DNA of 64,000 nucleotides from Flavobacterium solisilvae (GCF_012911605.1 NZ_JAAMPT010000207.1:186001-250000), one strand, 5' to 3'. Shown: positions 1 to 9,611, counted from the first letter of the stretch. Numbers and translations are program-made. The notes: generated from the sequence alone by a model not told the origin.

Positions 1-1032
1 ATCGGCGGATTGCCATCAGGACATGATGCAGCTGATTATGAAGAAGGTGAGTCACAAAAAGCAGAGTTTTCAATGGCTTCTATAATTAAAGCAGTTTTAA
101 TTTTTGCTGTAATATTCTTTATTTTTAATTATTTTACCGAAGGTGATAATGTAGTAAAAACAATAATTTATCCAATAATCTATGCTAGTGGAGTTGCTCT
201 TGCAGCATTAATTTTAATGGATAGCACTTTGACAAAAGTAGAAACTGACAGAATATGGGTAATCTATATTATGTCGTTTTTTATTATTTTCTTTTGGGCA
301 GCTTTTGAACAAGCAGGTTCGTCTTTAACTTTTATTGCAGATAATCAAACGGATAGAACTTTTCTTTTCGGATGGCAAATGCCAGCTTCAATGGTTCAAA
401 TATTTAACGGATTATTCGTTGTAATTTTTGCTTTTCCATTTAGTGTTTTGTGGGATAAATTAAGAGCAAAAAATAGCGAACCACTTTCTACAGTAAAACA
501 ATCGATAGGTTTATTGTTAATTGCTGTAAGTTATTTTATCATTGCTCATAACGTAAAAGATTTAGGAAACACAGGTTTGTTAGCTATTAAGTGGTTGATT
601 TTATTATATCTAATTCAAACATTCGCAGAATTGTGTTTGTCGCCAATTGGTTTATCGTTAGTTGGTAAATTAGCTCCAAAACGTTTTGCTTCTTTAGCTT
701 ACGGTGTTTTCTTTATTTCAAGTGCTGCTGGATATGCATTATCTGGAACATTAGGATCAATTCTTCCTGCGACTGGTGATAAATTCAAAAAAGCTTCTGA
801 ACTTGGAATTGATTTACAAGGAATTTTAGACAAAACCATTACGCCAACACCAGAACAATTAAAACTTTTAGACGCTAATCAAATTAGTGCTTATAACCAT
901 TCATTTGCTGGTTTTGAAATCACTAATTTATATGAATTCTTCATGGTGTTTGTGGTACTTTGTGGAATTGCATCATTAATTTTATTCTTATTAACACCAG
1001 TTATCAAGAAAATGATGCACGGAGTGAGATAA
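1..1032 (+). CDS. POT-family proton/peptide symporter, 5'-truncated by window edge
   Basis: C-terminal part of a proton-dependent oligopeptide transporter (PTR2/POT branch of the major facilitator superfamily), which brings di- and tripeptides across the inner membrane. The frame is open from base 1, so the start lies outside the window and no start codon can be assigned. About seven to eight hydrophobic helices are visible. The segment with WAAFEQAGSSLT resembles the conserved TM7 region of bacterial POT proteins, and the TM10 region has ELCLSPIGLSLV. The same order of motifs occurs in the two full-length paralogues directly downstream. A 12-bp hairpin follows the stop. Family assignment is safe; substrate range is not visible. 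Confidence 0.93.
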   Translation: MGGLPSGHDAADYEEGESQKAEFSMASIIKAVLIFAVIFFIFNYFTEGDNVVKTIIYPIIYASGVALAALILMDSTLTKVETDRIWVIYIMSFFIIFFWAAFEQAGSSLTFIADNQTDRTFLFGWQMPASMVQIFNGLFVVIFAFPFSVLWDKLRAKNSEPLSTVKQSIGLLLIAVSYFIIAHNVKDLGNTGLLAIKWLILLYLIQTFAELCLSPIGLSLVGKLAPKRFASLAYGVFFISSAAGYALSGTLGSILPATGDKFKKASELGIDLQGILDKTITPTPEQLKLLDANQISAYNHSFAGFEITNLYEFFMVFVVLCGIASLILFLLTPVIKKMMHGVR

Positions 1033-1060
1033 TCACAATTAAAAATATTTTTATATCTTT

Positions 1061-1096
1061 CAAACCTACAAGAAATCCTTGTAGGTTTGTTATTTT
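1061..1096 (+). terminator. Hairpin after first POT gene
   Basis: A perfect 12-bp stem (CAAACCTACAAG at 1061-1072 with CTTGTAGGTTTG at 1078-1089) with a 5-base loop, followed by a T-rich stretch broken by A. It lies 28 bases after the stop of the first transporter and 15 bases before the next start. The T tract is weak, so it may be a leaky terminator or a processing site. Confidence 0.6.
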
Positions 1097-1110
1097 AATA
1101 CCTTATAATT

Positions 1111-2769
1111 ATGTGGAAAAGTCATCCTAAAGCATTGCCTTATTTGTTTTTATCTGAAATGTGGGAACGTTTTGGTTACTATTTAATGATCGGAATTTTT
1201 ACGCTTTATCTAAAAGATGTTGAAGCAGGTTTTGCTATGACCGAAAAAGAAGCTTCCGATTTGTATGGAACTTTCATCGCTTTGGTATTTTTAACTCCTT
1301 TCATTGGAGGATTAGTTGCTGATAGATATTTGGGTTACAAAAAATCAATTGTTCTTGGTGGATTAATGATGGGAACAGGATATTTCATGATGGGAATTCA
1401 TGACATCGTAATGCTTTACATTGCTATGACATTGGTAATTGTAGGTAACGGATTTTTCAAACCTAATATTTCTACACTTTTAGGGAATTTCTACAACGAA
1501 GATAAATACAAAGAAAAGAAAGACGAAGGATACAATATTTTCTATATGGGAATTAACGTTGGAGCATTCATCTGTAACTTCTTTGGCGCAGCTTTGCAAA
1601 TTCTCTTAGGTTGGCAATATGCTTTCATGGCAGCTGGAGTTGGAATGTTTATTGGAGTGATTGTTTTCCTTCTCGGAACGAAACATTATGGCGACAAAAC
1701 CGATAAAAAAGGAGTTCAAGAAGGCGATATGCCATTTTATAAAATCGTTTTATATATTTTGGTTCCGTCAGTTATTTTTGGAATTATCGGTTGGTTGATA
1801 AAAGGCGTACAATCGGCGACTAATGTTGATAGTTCCGTTTTTGGTTCAGATAGTACCGATGCGTTTATATTTGCTTGTATTCCAGTGGTTTATTTTTATG
1901 GAAGTTTGTATTTTAAAGCAAAAGCTGAAGAAAAAAGACCAATTGGTGCATTACTTTCCATATTTGCAGTAGTAATTTTATTTTGGGCAGTTTTTAAATT
2001 AAATGGTTCAGCATTGACAACTTGGGCAGATCGATATACCGACAGAGAAGTTCAAGGAACAACACAAACGGTTTTCAGCGGATTAAAATTAGCAAAAGAA
2101 GTAGAGTTTAAAAAAGATAGTGTTGAATTATACGACGATAATTTCCGACTTCAAAAAGAAAATGGAGTAGTGAAAAAAGAAGTTAATTATCCGTTATACT
2201 TTAGAAATGTTGCCGAAGATAAAAAACCAATCGAAGGTTCAAAAGTATCACTTTGGGCTACTAATCTAAGTCAATCGATTAATCCAGGTTGGGTAATTAT
2301 TTTAACACCATTAGTTGTCGCATTTTTTACGTATTTGCGAAGCCGAAAAAAAGAACCATCAACGCCAACCAAAATCGCTTTTGGATTATTAATTTCAGCT
2401 TTGTCTGTTTTGGTAATGGTAGCCGCAGTTCATGTTGGTAACAATGGAACTGAAAAAGTATCGGTTTGGTGGTTAGTTGCCAATTATGGAATTATCACGA
2501 TTGGAGAATTATTTTTAAGTCCGATGGGATTATCGATTGTTTCCAAATTATCTCCAAAAAACATAACAGCATTAATGATGGGCGGATGGTTTTTATCGAC
2601 ATCTATCGGAAACAAATTATCAGGTGTTTTGGCAAGTATGTGGGATCAATATGAAAACAAAGCCGATTTCTTTTGGGTAAACTTTGGATTATTGATGTTC
2701 GCCACAATTTTGATGTTTGCTTTAGTGAAAAATTTGAATAAAGTAATGAAAGAAAAAGGAATTAATTAA
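1111..2769 (+). CDS. POT-family peptide MFS transporter (552 aa)
   Basis: Full-length proton-coupled oligopeptide transporter of the inner membrane. The family's ExxERF motif is present at residues 16-21 (EMWERFGYY), followed by a FKPNIS-containing helix and FYMGINVGAF. These are the parts of POT proteins used for proton coupling and peptide binding. Compared with its downstream neighbour it carries an extra, charged, non-membrane stretch at roughly residues 310-380, between the TM7-like helix and the helix starting near 388, which probably lies outside the membrane. It is the second of three tandem paralogues and ends 4 bases before the third, so the two are surely co-transcribed. Substrate specificity cannot be read from sequence. 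Confidence 0.95.
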   Translation: MWKSHPKALPYLFLSEMWERFGYYLMIGIFTLYLKDVEAGFAMTEKEASDLYGTFIALVFLTPFIGGLVADRYLGYKKSIVLGGLMMGTGYFMMGIHDIVMLYIAMTLVIVGNGFFKPNISTLLGNFYNEDKYKEKKDEGYNIFYMGINVGAFICNFFGAALQILLGWQYAFMAAGVGMFIGVIVFLLGTKHYGDKTDKKGVQEGDMPFYKIVLYILVPSVIFGIIGWLIKGVQSATNVDSSVFGSDSTDAFIFACIPVVYFYGSLYFKAKAEEKRPIGALLSIFAVVILFWAVFKLNGSALTTWADRYTDREVQGTTQTVFSGLKLAKEVEFKKDSVELYDDNFRLQKENGVVKKEVNYPLYFRNVAEDKKPIEGSKVSLWATNLSQSINPGWVIILTPLVVAFFTYLRSRKKEPSTPTKIAFGLLISALSVLVMVAAVHVGNNGTEKVSVWWLVANYGIITIGELFLSPMGLSIVSKLSPKNITALMMGGWFLSTSIGNKLSGVLASMWDQYENKADFFWVNFGLLMFATILMFALVKNLNKVMKEKGIN

Positions 2770-2773
2770 AATT

Positions 2774-4258
2774 ATGGAAAAACAAATTACAATACAAGAG
2801 ATTCAAAATTTTGAAGGGAAATATCCAAAACAGCTTTGGTATTTATTTACTGTAGAAATGTGGGAACGTTTTTGTTTTTATGGAATGCGTGGTGTTCTAA
2901 CTTTTTTTATGGTTGACCAATTGCTTTTAAAAGACGATGCGGCCAATTTGCAATATGGTGCTATTCAGGCATTTGTTTATGCGTTTACATTTATTGGAGG
3001 AATTTTTGCTGATAAAGTTTTAGGTTTCAAAAAATCACTTTTTTTTGGTGGAATCGTAATGATTCTTGGTAATTTGTTAATTGCATTTGCGCCACAACAA
3101 ATGTTCTATTATGGAATCGCATTTTCAATTATTGGAACTGGATTTTTTAAACCAAATATCTCTTCAATGGTTGGAGAATTGTATCATGAAAAAGATCCAC
3201 GTCGTGATGCTGGTTATGGAATGTTTTATGCAGGAATAAATATAGGTGGATTATTAGGTGGAGCATTGTGTATTTATTTAGGAAAATATCATTCTTGGAC
3301 ACTTTGTTTTCTTGCTGCTGCAATTGTTATGGTTGCTGGATTATTGACTTTTTTGTTTACTAAGAAACATCTTGGCCCAATTGGAGATTCTCCATTGTTA
3401 AATCTTCCAAAATCAAAAAGAACTGTTAGAGAAATTGCAGTTTATGGAGGTTCACTTTTGAGTATTCCACTTATTTATACGATGGTAATTAATACGGATT
3501 ATACCGATTATTTCATGTATACCATTGGAGTAATTGCGGTTGGATATTTTATTTTTGAATTATTAAAATTAGGAGAAGCAAGTTTACAGAAAAAATTAAT
3601 TGCTGCTTTTTCATTTATCTTTTTCTATTTTTTATTTAATGCAATTTATGAACAAAGTGGAGGTTCATTGTCATTATTTGCAAAAGACAATTTAAGTGAT
3701 AATTTATTAGGATTTACAATTGATCCAAATGTGGTAAACAATAGTTCTAATACTTTTTTTGTAATTATTCTAAGTCCATTAATCGGATTGTTATGGCTTT
3801 GGTTAGCAAAAAAGAAAATTGAACCTAATACTTTAATTAAATTCGGAATTGGATTTTTATTCCTAGCTGCTTCTTTCTATTTGTTCTACTATACAAAGTT
3901 TTTCGCTAATGTTGACGGAATAACGTCATTAAATGTTTTCACATTTGCTTATTTTGTAACAACAATCGGTGAGCTTTGTCTTGGTCCAATCGGAATGTCA
4001 ATAATTACCAAATTATCTCCAAAACGATTATTCGGTATGATGATGGGATTGTGGTTTTTAGCAAGTGCGTTTGGGCAATTAGCAGCAGGAAAACTAGGTG
4101 CTGCAATTTCGCAATCAAATGAAGGTGAAACTTTAGTAACTAAATTACAGTCTTATACAGAAGGATATTATCAGCTAGCAGTTTACTCATTAATTGCTGG
4201 AATTGTGCTAATTGTCATTTCGCCATGGGTTAAGAAATTGATGCAAGACGTAAAATAG
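2774..4258 (+). CDS. POT-family peptide MFS transporter (494 aa)
   Basis: Third tandem proton-coupled oligopeptide transporter. ExxERF lies at residues 28-33 (EMWERF), followed by GGIFADKVLGFKKS, a FKPNIS helix and FYAGINIGGLLGG, all characteristic of bacterial POT transporters. The length matches the family's usual 450-520 residues. It starts 4 bases after the previous stop. Unlike the 552-residue copy it has no long insertion after TM7, so the two copies may differ in substrate or partner. Start chosen at the ATG that gives a short charged N-terminus before the first helix. Confidence 0.95.
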   Translation: MEKQITIQEIQNFEGKYPKQLWYLFTVEMWERFCFYGMRGVLTFFMVDQLLLKDDAANLQYGAIQAFVYAFTFIGGIFADKVLGFKKSLFFGGIVMILGNLLIAFAPQQMFYYGIAFSIIGTGFFKPNISSMVGELYHEKDPRRDAGYGMFYAGINIGGLLGGALCIYLGKYHSWTLCFLAAAIVMVAGLLTFLFTKKHLGPIGDSPLLNLPKSKRTVREIAVYGGSLLSIPLIYTMVINTDYTDYFMYTIGVIAVGYFIFELLKLGEASLQKKLIAAFSFIFFYFLFNAIYEQSGGSLSLFAKDNLSDNLLGFTIDPNVVNNSSNTFFVIILSPLIGLLWLWLAKKKIEPNTLIKFGIGFLFLAASFYLFYYTKFFANVDGITSLNVFTFAYFVTTIGELCLGPIGMSIITKLSPKRLFGMMMGLWFLASAFGQLAAGKLGAAISQSNEGETLVTKLQSYTEGYYQLAVYSLIAGIVLIVISPWVKKLMQDVK

Positions 4259-4285
4259 TTGTTTACTATTTGGCATTCTTTTTGT

Positions 4286-4293
4286 TATATTTG
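4286..4293 (+). promoter_or_regulatory. Candidate -7 element (TATATTTG)
   Basis: TATATTTG fits the Bacteroidota -7 consensus TAnnTTTG and lies 16 bases before the ATG of the thioredoxin-fold gene. No well-spaced -33 TTTG is seen, so this is a candidate only. Confidence 0.4.
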
Positions 4294-4309
4294 AAAAAAA
4301 TTATTCACA

Positions 4310-4777
4310 ATGAAAAAAATATTTTTAACGTTATTCTTAGTTTTAGGATCGTTTACAATACAAGCTCAAGAGTTAACTTGGGAAACGGATATCAACAAAG
4401 CAATTGAAGTTTCAAAAAAAACAAAAAAACCTTTATTATTGTTTTTTACAGGTAGTGATTGGTGCGGATGGTGCATTCGTTTACAAAATGAAGTATTGAA
4501 AAAACCAGAATTTGCAAAATGGGCGAAAGATAATGTGGTTTTGGTTGAATTGGATTTCCCAAGAAGAACACCAATGAAACCAGAACTTCAAAAACAAAAT
4601 TTTGAATTACAACAGCTTTTTGCAGTACAAGGTTATCCAACCGTTTGGTTTGCTAATGCTACAAATGTTGGAGGAAAAGTTAACTTTGAACAATTAGGAA
4701 AAACAGGTTATGTTGCTGGCGGACCAGAAGCTTGGATTGCAGGAGCAAAACAAATTTTAGCGAATAAAAAATCGTAA
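4310..4777 (+). CDS. Secreted thioredoxin-fold protein (155 aa)
   Basis: Small periplasmic thioredoxin-like protein. Residues 1-19 form a signal peptide ending in IQAQ. A WCGWC active-site motif (Cys52 and Cys55) follows SD, as in the DUF255/thioredoxin_7-like secreted proteins of Bacteroidota. A cis-proline loop is visible in GYPTVWF. It is expected to reduce or oxidise disulfides of exported proteins; its partner is unknown. It has its own candidate -7 box, so it is probably not strictly part of the transporter operon. It converges on comEC. Confidence 0.85.
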   Translation: MKKIFLTLFLVLGSFTIQAQELTWETDINKAIEVSKKTKKPLLLFFTGSDWCGWCIRLQNEVLKKPEFAKWAKDNVVLVELDFPRRTPMKPELQKQNFELQQLFAVQGYPTVWFANATNVGGKVNFEQLGKTGYVAGGPEAWIAGAKQILANKKS

Positions 4778-4789
4778 TTCAATAAGTCC

Positions 4790-4823
4790 AGTTTGAATTT
4801 CTTTGAAAGAAAAGTTTCGAACT
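4790..4823. terminator. Hairpin between convergent thioredoxin and comEC genes
   Basis: AGTTTGAA-TTTCTTT at 4790-4804 can pair with AAAGAAA...TTCGAACT at 4806-4823 with one G-T pair and a short internal bulge. The position between convergent genes suggests a bidirectional terminator, though T tracts on either side are weak. Confidence 0.4.
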
Positions 4824-6852
4824 AAAATTTATAAAATCCTTTTTCATGCGTGTTATGGAAAAGGATTTTTTCTTTTCTACACGTTGCTTCCCAAAGTTTG
4901 CTGTAACTTTTAAAATTAGAACCATCAGCAATAATGACTTTTGGTTTGTAGTATTGCAAAACTCTAGACAAATTTATCTTTGGCGATGTAATAATAACCA
5001 AAATATCAGGTTGAATTTTGGGATTATAAACCGATGAACTGTCAATGATTAAAACCTTTTTGTTGTTGATGTAAAGTAAGTTTTCAAGTATTTGCTTTTT
5101 CTGAATTTTGCAAAAATTTCCAACCAAATAAGACTGAACCGCAATATTTTTATCAATAGTTGTCAAAATACTATCGTTTGCATAAATAGTAACATTTTCA
5201 CCACTTCTTTCAGTTATAATCGTATTTTTTCGGCTATTGAAAACAATTCCTTCTTGTCCAGTTTGTGTTTCCATTTTTTGAAAAATGAAAACAAATTGAA
5301 GAATGAGCAAACTTAAAAGTCCAAACACTAATCGAGGAAAAGTTGCTTTTTTGAACCATAAAATCCATCCAATAATTACAAAATAGGAAATCCAAAGCAT
5401 CGATTCAGAAAACGAAATGTTTTTAATGACAAAACTTTCAAATGAGGCAACCCAATGAATGATTGCATTTAGTAACCAAATCGACCATTCCAAAGGTTTG
5501 ATGATAAGCATTGGAACAAATCCAAAACAAGCAAATAGCAATGAAAAAACACCAATTGCCATAACGACACTTAACAATGGTATGATTAAAATATTGGTTA
5601 AGAAAAATAATCCCGGAAACTGATGAAAATAAAAAATACTTAAAGGCATTGCGCCAATTTGTGCCGATGTTGACATGCAAATGATTTTCCAAAAGTAGTT
5701 GATGAAGCTGTTTTTTGGAACACAAATTTTTTCATAAAGCGGATCAACCCAAACGATGAAGAACAACGCAAGATAACTCAATTGAAAACCTACATCATAA
5801 AGAAACGATGGTTTTACCAATAAAATTAAAAACATCGAAGCTAATAAAGTATGATAGATATTTACTGTTCTTTGTAAATTAATTCCAATGACCAAAAACG
5901 AAAACATGGTTACAGAGCGAACCACCGATGGCGATAATCCAGCCAAGATTGCGAACGACCATAAAGAGAATAAAGTGATTAGTAATTTGGTTGTTTTTCC
6001 TTTTTTGGAATTTGGTATTGAACGAAGCAAAAAAGTTATAAATCCCATGATTAATCCAACATGTAAACCTGAAACCGATAAAATATGAATAGCGCCAGCA
6101 TATTGATAATCTTTTAAAACTTCGGGAGAAATGTCTTGTTGTTGACCAAGAAGTAAGGCAATAAAAACAGTTAATTCTTCTTTGCCTAAGTTGGATTTTT
6201 GAAAAACATCAATGATTTTCTCTCGATAATTAGAGAAAAATATCCAAATCGAATGTTCATAACCAATTGTTTTTACCGTTTCAGGTTTGGCATAAAGTTG
6301 ACCATAGATTTCTTGGTTTTCCAAATACTTTCCATAGTCAAACTGATTAGGATTAAATGATGATTTATTGCTGAAAAATGTACCGTTAAGCGTTAATAAA
6401 CTTCCAATTTTCTTTGATTTAAAGTCACTATTAATCGGAAAGTTTACGATTGTTTTTCCATAACTTTCTTGGTTTTCAATCGATTTTATTTCTGCAATAT
6501 ATCGATAATTCTTTTTTGTATTCTTTAGCTTTTCGTCAAGTAAAACGGTATAATTTAGATTTTGATTTACATCAGAAATTTGGTGAATATAGTGTTTTGG
6601 ATTAAAAGTTTCTTTGTGGATTGTTGCTGTAGAAATTCCTAGAAAGATTGAAGTTATAACGGTGAATGTTCCAAATAAAAAGTCAAATCGCTCCGTTTTC
6701 TTTTTAATTATATGCAAAACAAATAACAAAATTAAGCCCAGTAAAAGTAAGCCAAACGAAAGTTTTGGGTTTATATTTAGTATCGAAAATAAAAGAATAC
6801 CAATTATAAAACCAATTGTAATTTTTGTTAATGGAAAATGTAGAATTTTCAT
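4822..6852 (-). CDS. comEC: ComEC/Rec2-family DNA-uptake channel protein (676 aa)
   Basis: Inner-membrane protein of the ComEC/Rec2 family, which in competent bacteria forms the channel for single-stranded DNA. Two N-terminal helices are followed by a soluble OB-like segment (about 60-200) and then a polytopic competence domain with the typical SGLHVGLIMG motif and a PSVVRSV helix. The C-terminal soluble part (about 520-676) is short, and I see no HxHxDH metal motif, so the metallo-beta-lactamase-like nuclease domain found in many ComEC proteins is absent or degenerate. Last gene of the minus-strand surE-lpxB-C40-comEC run. Natural competence cannot be inferred from this gene alone. Confidence 0.88.
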   Translation of the reverse strand: MKILHFPLTKITIGFIIGILLFSILNINPKLSFGLLLLGLILLFVLHIIKKKTERFDFLFGTFTVITSIFLGISTATIHKETFNPKHYIHQISDVNQNLNYTVLLDEKLKNTKKNYRYIAEIKSIENQESYGKTIVNFPINSDFKSKKIGSLLTLNGTFFSNKSSFNPNQFDYGKYLENQEIYGQLYAKPETVKTIGYEHSIWIFFSNYREKIIDVFQKSNLGKEELTVFIALLLGQQQDISPEVLKDYQYAGAIHILSVSGLHVGLIMGFITFLLRSIPNSKKGKTTKLLITLFSLWSFAILAGLSPSVVRSVTMFSFLVIGINLQRTVNIYHTLLASMFLILLVKPSFLYDVGFQLSYLALFFIVWVDPLYEKICVPKNSFINYFWKIICMSTSAQIGAMPLSIFYFHQFPGLFFLTNILIIPLLSVVMAIGVFSLLFACFGFVPMLIIKPLEWSIWLLNAIIHWVASFESFVIKNISFSESMLWISYFVIIGWILWFKKATFPRLVFGLLSLLILQFVFIFQKMETQTGQEGIVFNSRKNTIITERSGENVTIYANDSILTTIDKNIAVQSYLVGNFCKIQKKQILENLLYINNKKVLIIDSSSVYNPKIQPDILVIITSPKINLSRVLQYYKPKVIIADGSNFKSYSKLWEATCRKEKILFHNTHEKGFYKF

Positions 6853-6893
6853 GTAGTCTAAACTACATGTTTATTTTTAATTATGCAAGAAAA

Positions 6894-7577
6894 TTATTCT
6901 AAAACTCGATTTACTTGTGCGAAAGTTTTTTGGTAGTAAGCTTCTTTAGTAGAGGAAATAATTACGCCTAAACTAGTTGAAGAATGGATAAACTTGATTT
7001 CATCTCCGTTGATTTCAGTTATCATTCCTACGTGAGAAATTCTTCTGCTAACGGTTTTAAAGAAAATTAAATCGCCAACTTTATATTCGTCTTGATTTAA
7101 AACCCTACCAATTTTTGCCATTTCATGAGACGAACGAGGCAAAGTAATATCAAATTTTTTAAATGTAGAAAACAACAAGCCAGAACAATCAAAACCATCT
7201 TTTGAAGTTCCACCACCACGATATCTTGTGCCTAAATTATCGGAAGCATTGTTAATTAATTGCTCAATTAAATAATTGCTTTCTTTGTCAATTAGAATGT
7301 CATCATCGTTAGTAGTGTTGATGACAGAAGTTTTATTTTCTTTCTTTTTAGCTTCTTTTCGGCTGGAAGATTTTGGCTTTTCGCTTTTCGCTTTTTCGAT
7401 AGAAGTTGAAGCAACAGCGTTATCGGATAAAGGCGAAGTGTAAATTCCTTTTTTTATGGCTTGTTCTTTGGAAGTAACAATTTTACTAGATTGTGCCAAT
7501 GCAGTACTGCCGATTGTTAAAATCAGTATAATTGTTGCTATGTATTTTAGTTTTGCCAAAAAAATGTCTTTTTGCAA
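6894..7577 (-). CDS. C40 (NlpC/P60) cell-wall peptidase, secreted (227 aa)
   Basis: Predicted peptidoglycan endopeptidase. An N-terminal signal sequence ends near ALAQ (residue 29). A charged, Lys/Ser-rich linker (about 30-100) leads to the NlpC/P60 domain. The catalytic cysteine is Cys131 in DGFDCSGL, the histidine is His182 in SHVGMI, and the third polar residue is His198 in FIHSS. The family cuts peptide cross-links or stems of peptidoglycan in the periplasm or at the outer membrane. It lies 29 bases after lpxB and 41 bases before comEC in the same direction. Confidence 0.92.
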   Translation of the reverse strand: MQKDIFLAKLKYIATIILILTIGSTALAQSSKIVTSKEQAIKKGIYTSPLSDNAVASTSIEKAKSEKPKSSSRKEAKKKENKTSVINTTNDDDILIDKESNYLIEQLINNASDNLGTRYRGGGTSKDGFDCSGLLFSTFKKFDITLPRSSHEMAKIGRVLNQDEYKVGDLIFFKTVSRRISHVGMITEINGDEIKFIHSSTSLGVIISSTKEAYYQKTFAQVNRVLE

Positions 7578-7606
7578 ATTTAGAAAAAAATAATAATAAC
7601 CGAAAA

Positions 7607-8719
7607 TTATATAATTTCTTTAACAATTAATTGGGCTGTTTTTTGGCTTGCGCCAATGCCACCAAGCTTGGTTTCTAAAATGTCATATTCGGCTAAAAGA
7701 TGATTTCGGTGATTGATTTCTAATAGTTTAGCAAGTTCTTCTTTTATTCTTTTTGGATTGCAATCGTCTTGAATTAGTTCGGTTACCACTTGTTTGTCCA
7801 TGATTAAATTGACTAAAGAAATGTATTTTAAAGTAATAATTCTTTTGGCGATTTGATACGAAATCCAATTGCCTTTATAGCAAACCACTTCGGGTACTTT
7901 GAACAAAGCGGTTTCAAGTGTTGCTGTTCCCGATGTTACCAATGCAGCAGTGGCAAAACTCAATAAATCATAGGTTTTATTGGAGACAAATTTTACATTT
8001 TTATTGGTTAAAAACTGCTTGTAAAACTCAAATTCTTGACTTGGCGCGCCGGCAATTACAAATTGATGGTCTTTAAAATCATTGGTTATGCTTAACATTA
8101 CCGAAAGCATTTTGGAAATTTCTTGTTTTCTACTTCCGGGAAGAATGGCAATTATTGGTTTCTCGTCAAGATTGTTTTCTTTTCTAAATTGAGTTTCGTC
8201 AGTTTTTTTTCGATTATGAATAGCATCAATTAGCGGATGACCAACAAAATCAACGGGGAATTTATGTTTTACTTCAAAAAAATCTTTTTCAAATGGAAGA
8301 ATAACAAACAATTTGTCAAAATCTCTTTTGATGGCTTTGATGCGATTTTCTTTCCAAGCCCAAATTTGTGGTGCAATATAATAATGAGTTTTGATGCCTT
8401 TTTGCTTTGCCCATTTGGCAATTCGCATATTGAAACCAGGATAATCTATGAAAATAATGACATCAGGATTGAACTTTTCAATGTCATTTTTACAGAATTT
8501 AATATTGTTTAAAATGGTTTTCAAGTTCATTACCACTTCGGCAAAACCCATAAAAGCTAAATCGCGATAGTGTTTTACTAAAGTTCCGCCAACTTCTTGC
8601 ATTAAATCTCCACCCCAAAATCGAATGTCGGCATTGGCATCTTCTTGATACAAAGCTCGCATTAAATTAGAACCATGTAAATCGCCCGAAGCTTCGCCAG
8701 CAATGATGTAATATTTCAT
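7607..8719 (-). CDS. lpxB: Lipid-A-disaccharide synthase
   Basis: Glycosyltransferase (GT19) that joins UDP-2,3-diacylglucosamine and lipid X to make the lipid A disaccharide at the cytoplasmic face of the inner membrane. The start MKYYIIAGEASGDLHG is the near-invariant LpxB N-terminus. LPGSRKQEI and SGTATLE later in the protein belong to the nucleotide-sugar-binding half. At 370 residues it has the family's usual length. Downstream of surE by 51 bases, a conserved flavobacterial pairing. Confidence 0.97.
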   Translation of the reverse strand: MKYYIIAGEASGDLHGSNLMRALYQEDANADIRFWGGDLMQEVGGTLVKHYRDLAFMGFAEVVMNLKTILNNIKFCKNDIEKFNPDVIIFIDYPGFNMRIAKWAKQKGIKTHYYIAPQIWAWKENRIKAIKRDFDKLFVILPFEKDFFEVKHKFPVDFVGHPLIDAIHNRKKTDETQFRKENNLDEKPIIAILPGSRKQEISKMLSVMLSITNDFKDHQFVIAGAPSQEFEFYKQFLTNKNVKFVSNKTYDLLSFATAALVTSGTATLETALFKVPEVVCYKGNWISYQIAKRIITLKYISLVNLIMDKQVVTELIQDDCNPKRIKEELAKLLEINHRNHLLAEYDILETKLGGIGASQKTAQLIVKEII

Positions 8720-8770
8720 TTTTTGCGTGTTTATTTTTTATAGTTAAAAATGCAGTCAATTGGTTTTAAT

Positions 8771-9541
8771 TTAAAAATCCCAAGTATTCAATTGTTGAAT
8801 AGCGTGATGTGCTGTCATATCAAATTGTACTGGAACAACAGAAACATAGCCGTTTGCAAGTGCAAATTCATCGGTGTCTTCGCCTTTATCTTGATTGACA
8901 AATTCGCCTGTTAACCAATAATAATCTTTGCCATAAGGCGTTTGTCTTTTATCAAAACGTTCCATCCATCTCGCTTTTGCTTGACGACAAATTTTTATTC
9001 CTTTGATATCTTCGCCTTTTAATTTTGGAAAATTAACGTTCAAAACCGTTCCGTCGGGAAGAGAATGTTCCAAAACTTGAAGTGCAATTTTCTTGATAAA
9101 TGGTTTGGTCGCTTCAAAATCAGCATTCCAACTGAAATCAGCCAAAGAGAAACCAATAGCAGGAATTCCTTCAATTCCAGCTTCAACAGCAGCACTCATC
9201 GTTCCTGAATAAATTACGTTTATTGACGAATTTGAACCGTGATTAATTCCAGAAACACACAAATCAGGTTTGCATTTTAGAATTTCATGAACAGCAAGTT
9301 TGACACAATCCACTGGAGTTCCAGAACAATTGTATTCGGTTATTGCAGCATTTTCAGGAGAAATTTTATTGAGATACAAAGTGTTGTTTACGGTTATAGC
9401 ATGTCCCATTCCGCTTTGCGGACTATCAGGAGCAACAACTACAACTTCGCCAATTTCTGCCATTACAGCGATTAGATTTCTAATTCCTGGCGCGGTAATT
9501 CCGTCGTCGTTTGTAACCAGAATTAAGGGTTTTTTACTCAT
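8771..9541 (-). CDS. surE: 5'/3'-nucleotidase SurE
   Basis: Metal-dependent nucleoside monophosphate phosphatase of the stationary-phase survival family. The metal-binding TNDDG motif is at residues 10-14, followed by a conserved SGMGHAIT loop and VSGINHGSNSS, which supplies further metal and phosphate ligands. 256 residues, standard length. First gene of the minus-strand run surE-lpxB-C40-comEC and preceded by a TAATTTTG -7 candidate. Confidence 0.96.
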   Translation of the reverse strand: MSKKPLILVTNDDGITAPGIRNLIAVMAEIGEVVVVAPDSPQSGMGHAITVNNTLYLNKISPENAAITEYNCSGTPVDCVKLAVHEILKCKPDLCVSGINHGSNSSINVIYSGTMSAAVEAGIEGIPAIGFSLADFSWNADFEATKPFIKKIALQVLEHSLPDGTVLNVNFPKLKGEDIKGIKICRQAKARWMERFDKRQTPYGKDYYWLTGEFVNQDKGEDTDEFALANGYVSVVPVQFDMTAHHAIQQLNTWDF

Positions 9542-9560
9542 GTTGTTTATTCAATTAAGG

Positions 9561-9568
9561 CAAAATTA
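9561..9568 (-). promoter_or_regulatory. Candidate -7 element for surE
   Basis: On the minus strand this reads TAATTTTG, matching TAnnTTTG, about 20 bases before the surE start. No -33 TTTG at the right spacing was found. Confidence 0.4.
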
Positions 9569-9603
9569 ACCAAATTTAACGTCAAATTACGTAACAAATT
9601 TTT

Positions 9604-9611
9604 TAACTTTG
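9604..9611 (+). promoter_or_regulatory. Candidate -7 element for prc
   Basis: TAACTTTG on the plus strand, 115 bases before the chosen prc start; it would give a fairly long leader. Matches TAnnTTTG but lacks a clear -33 box. Confidence 0.3.

Noticed and set aside
1..4258. Recent tandem duplication or frameshift of the POT transporters
   Set aside because: The three proteins are clearly diverged, one has a long insertion, and the complete reading frames have no breaks; this is an old paralogous array.
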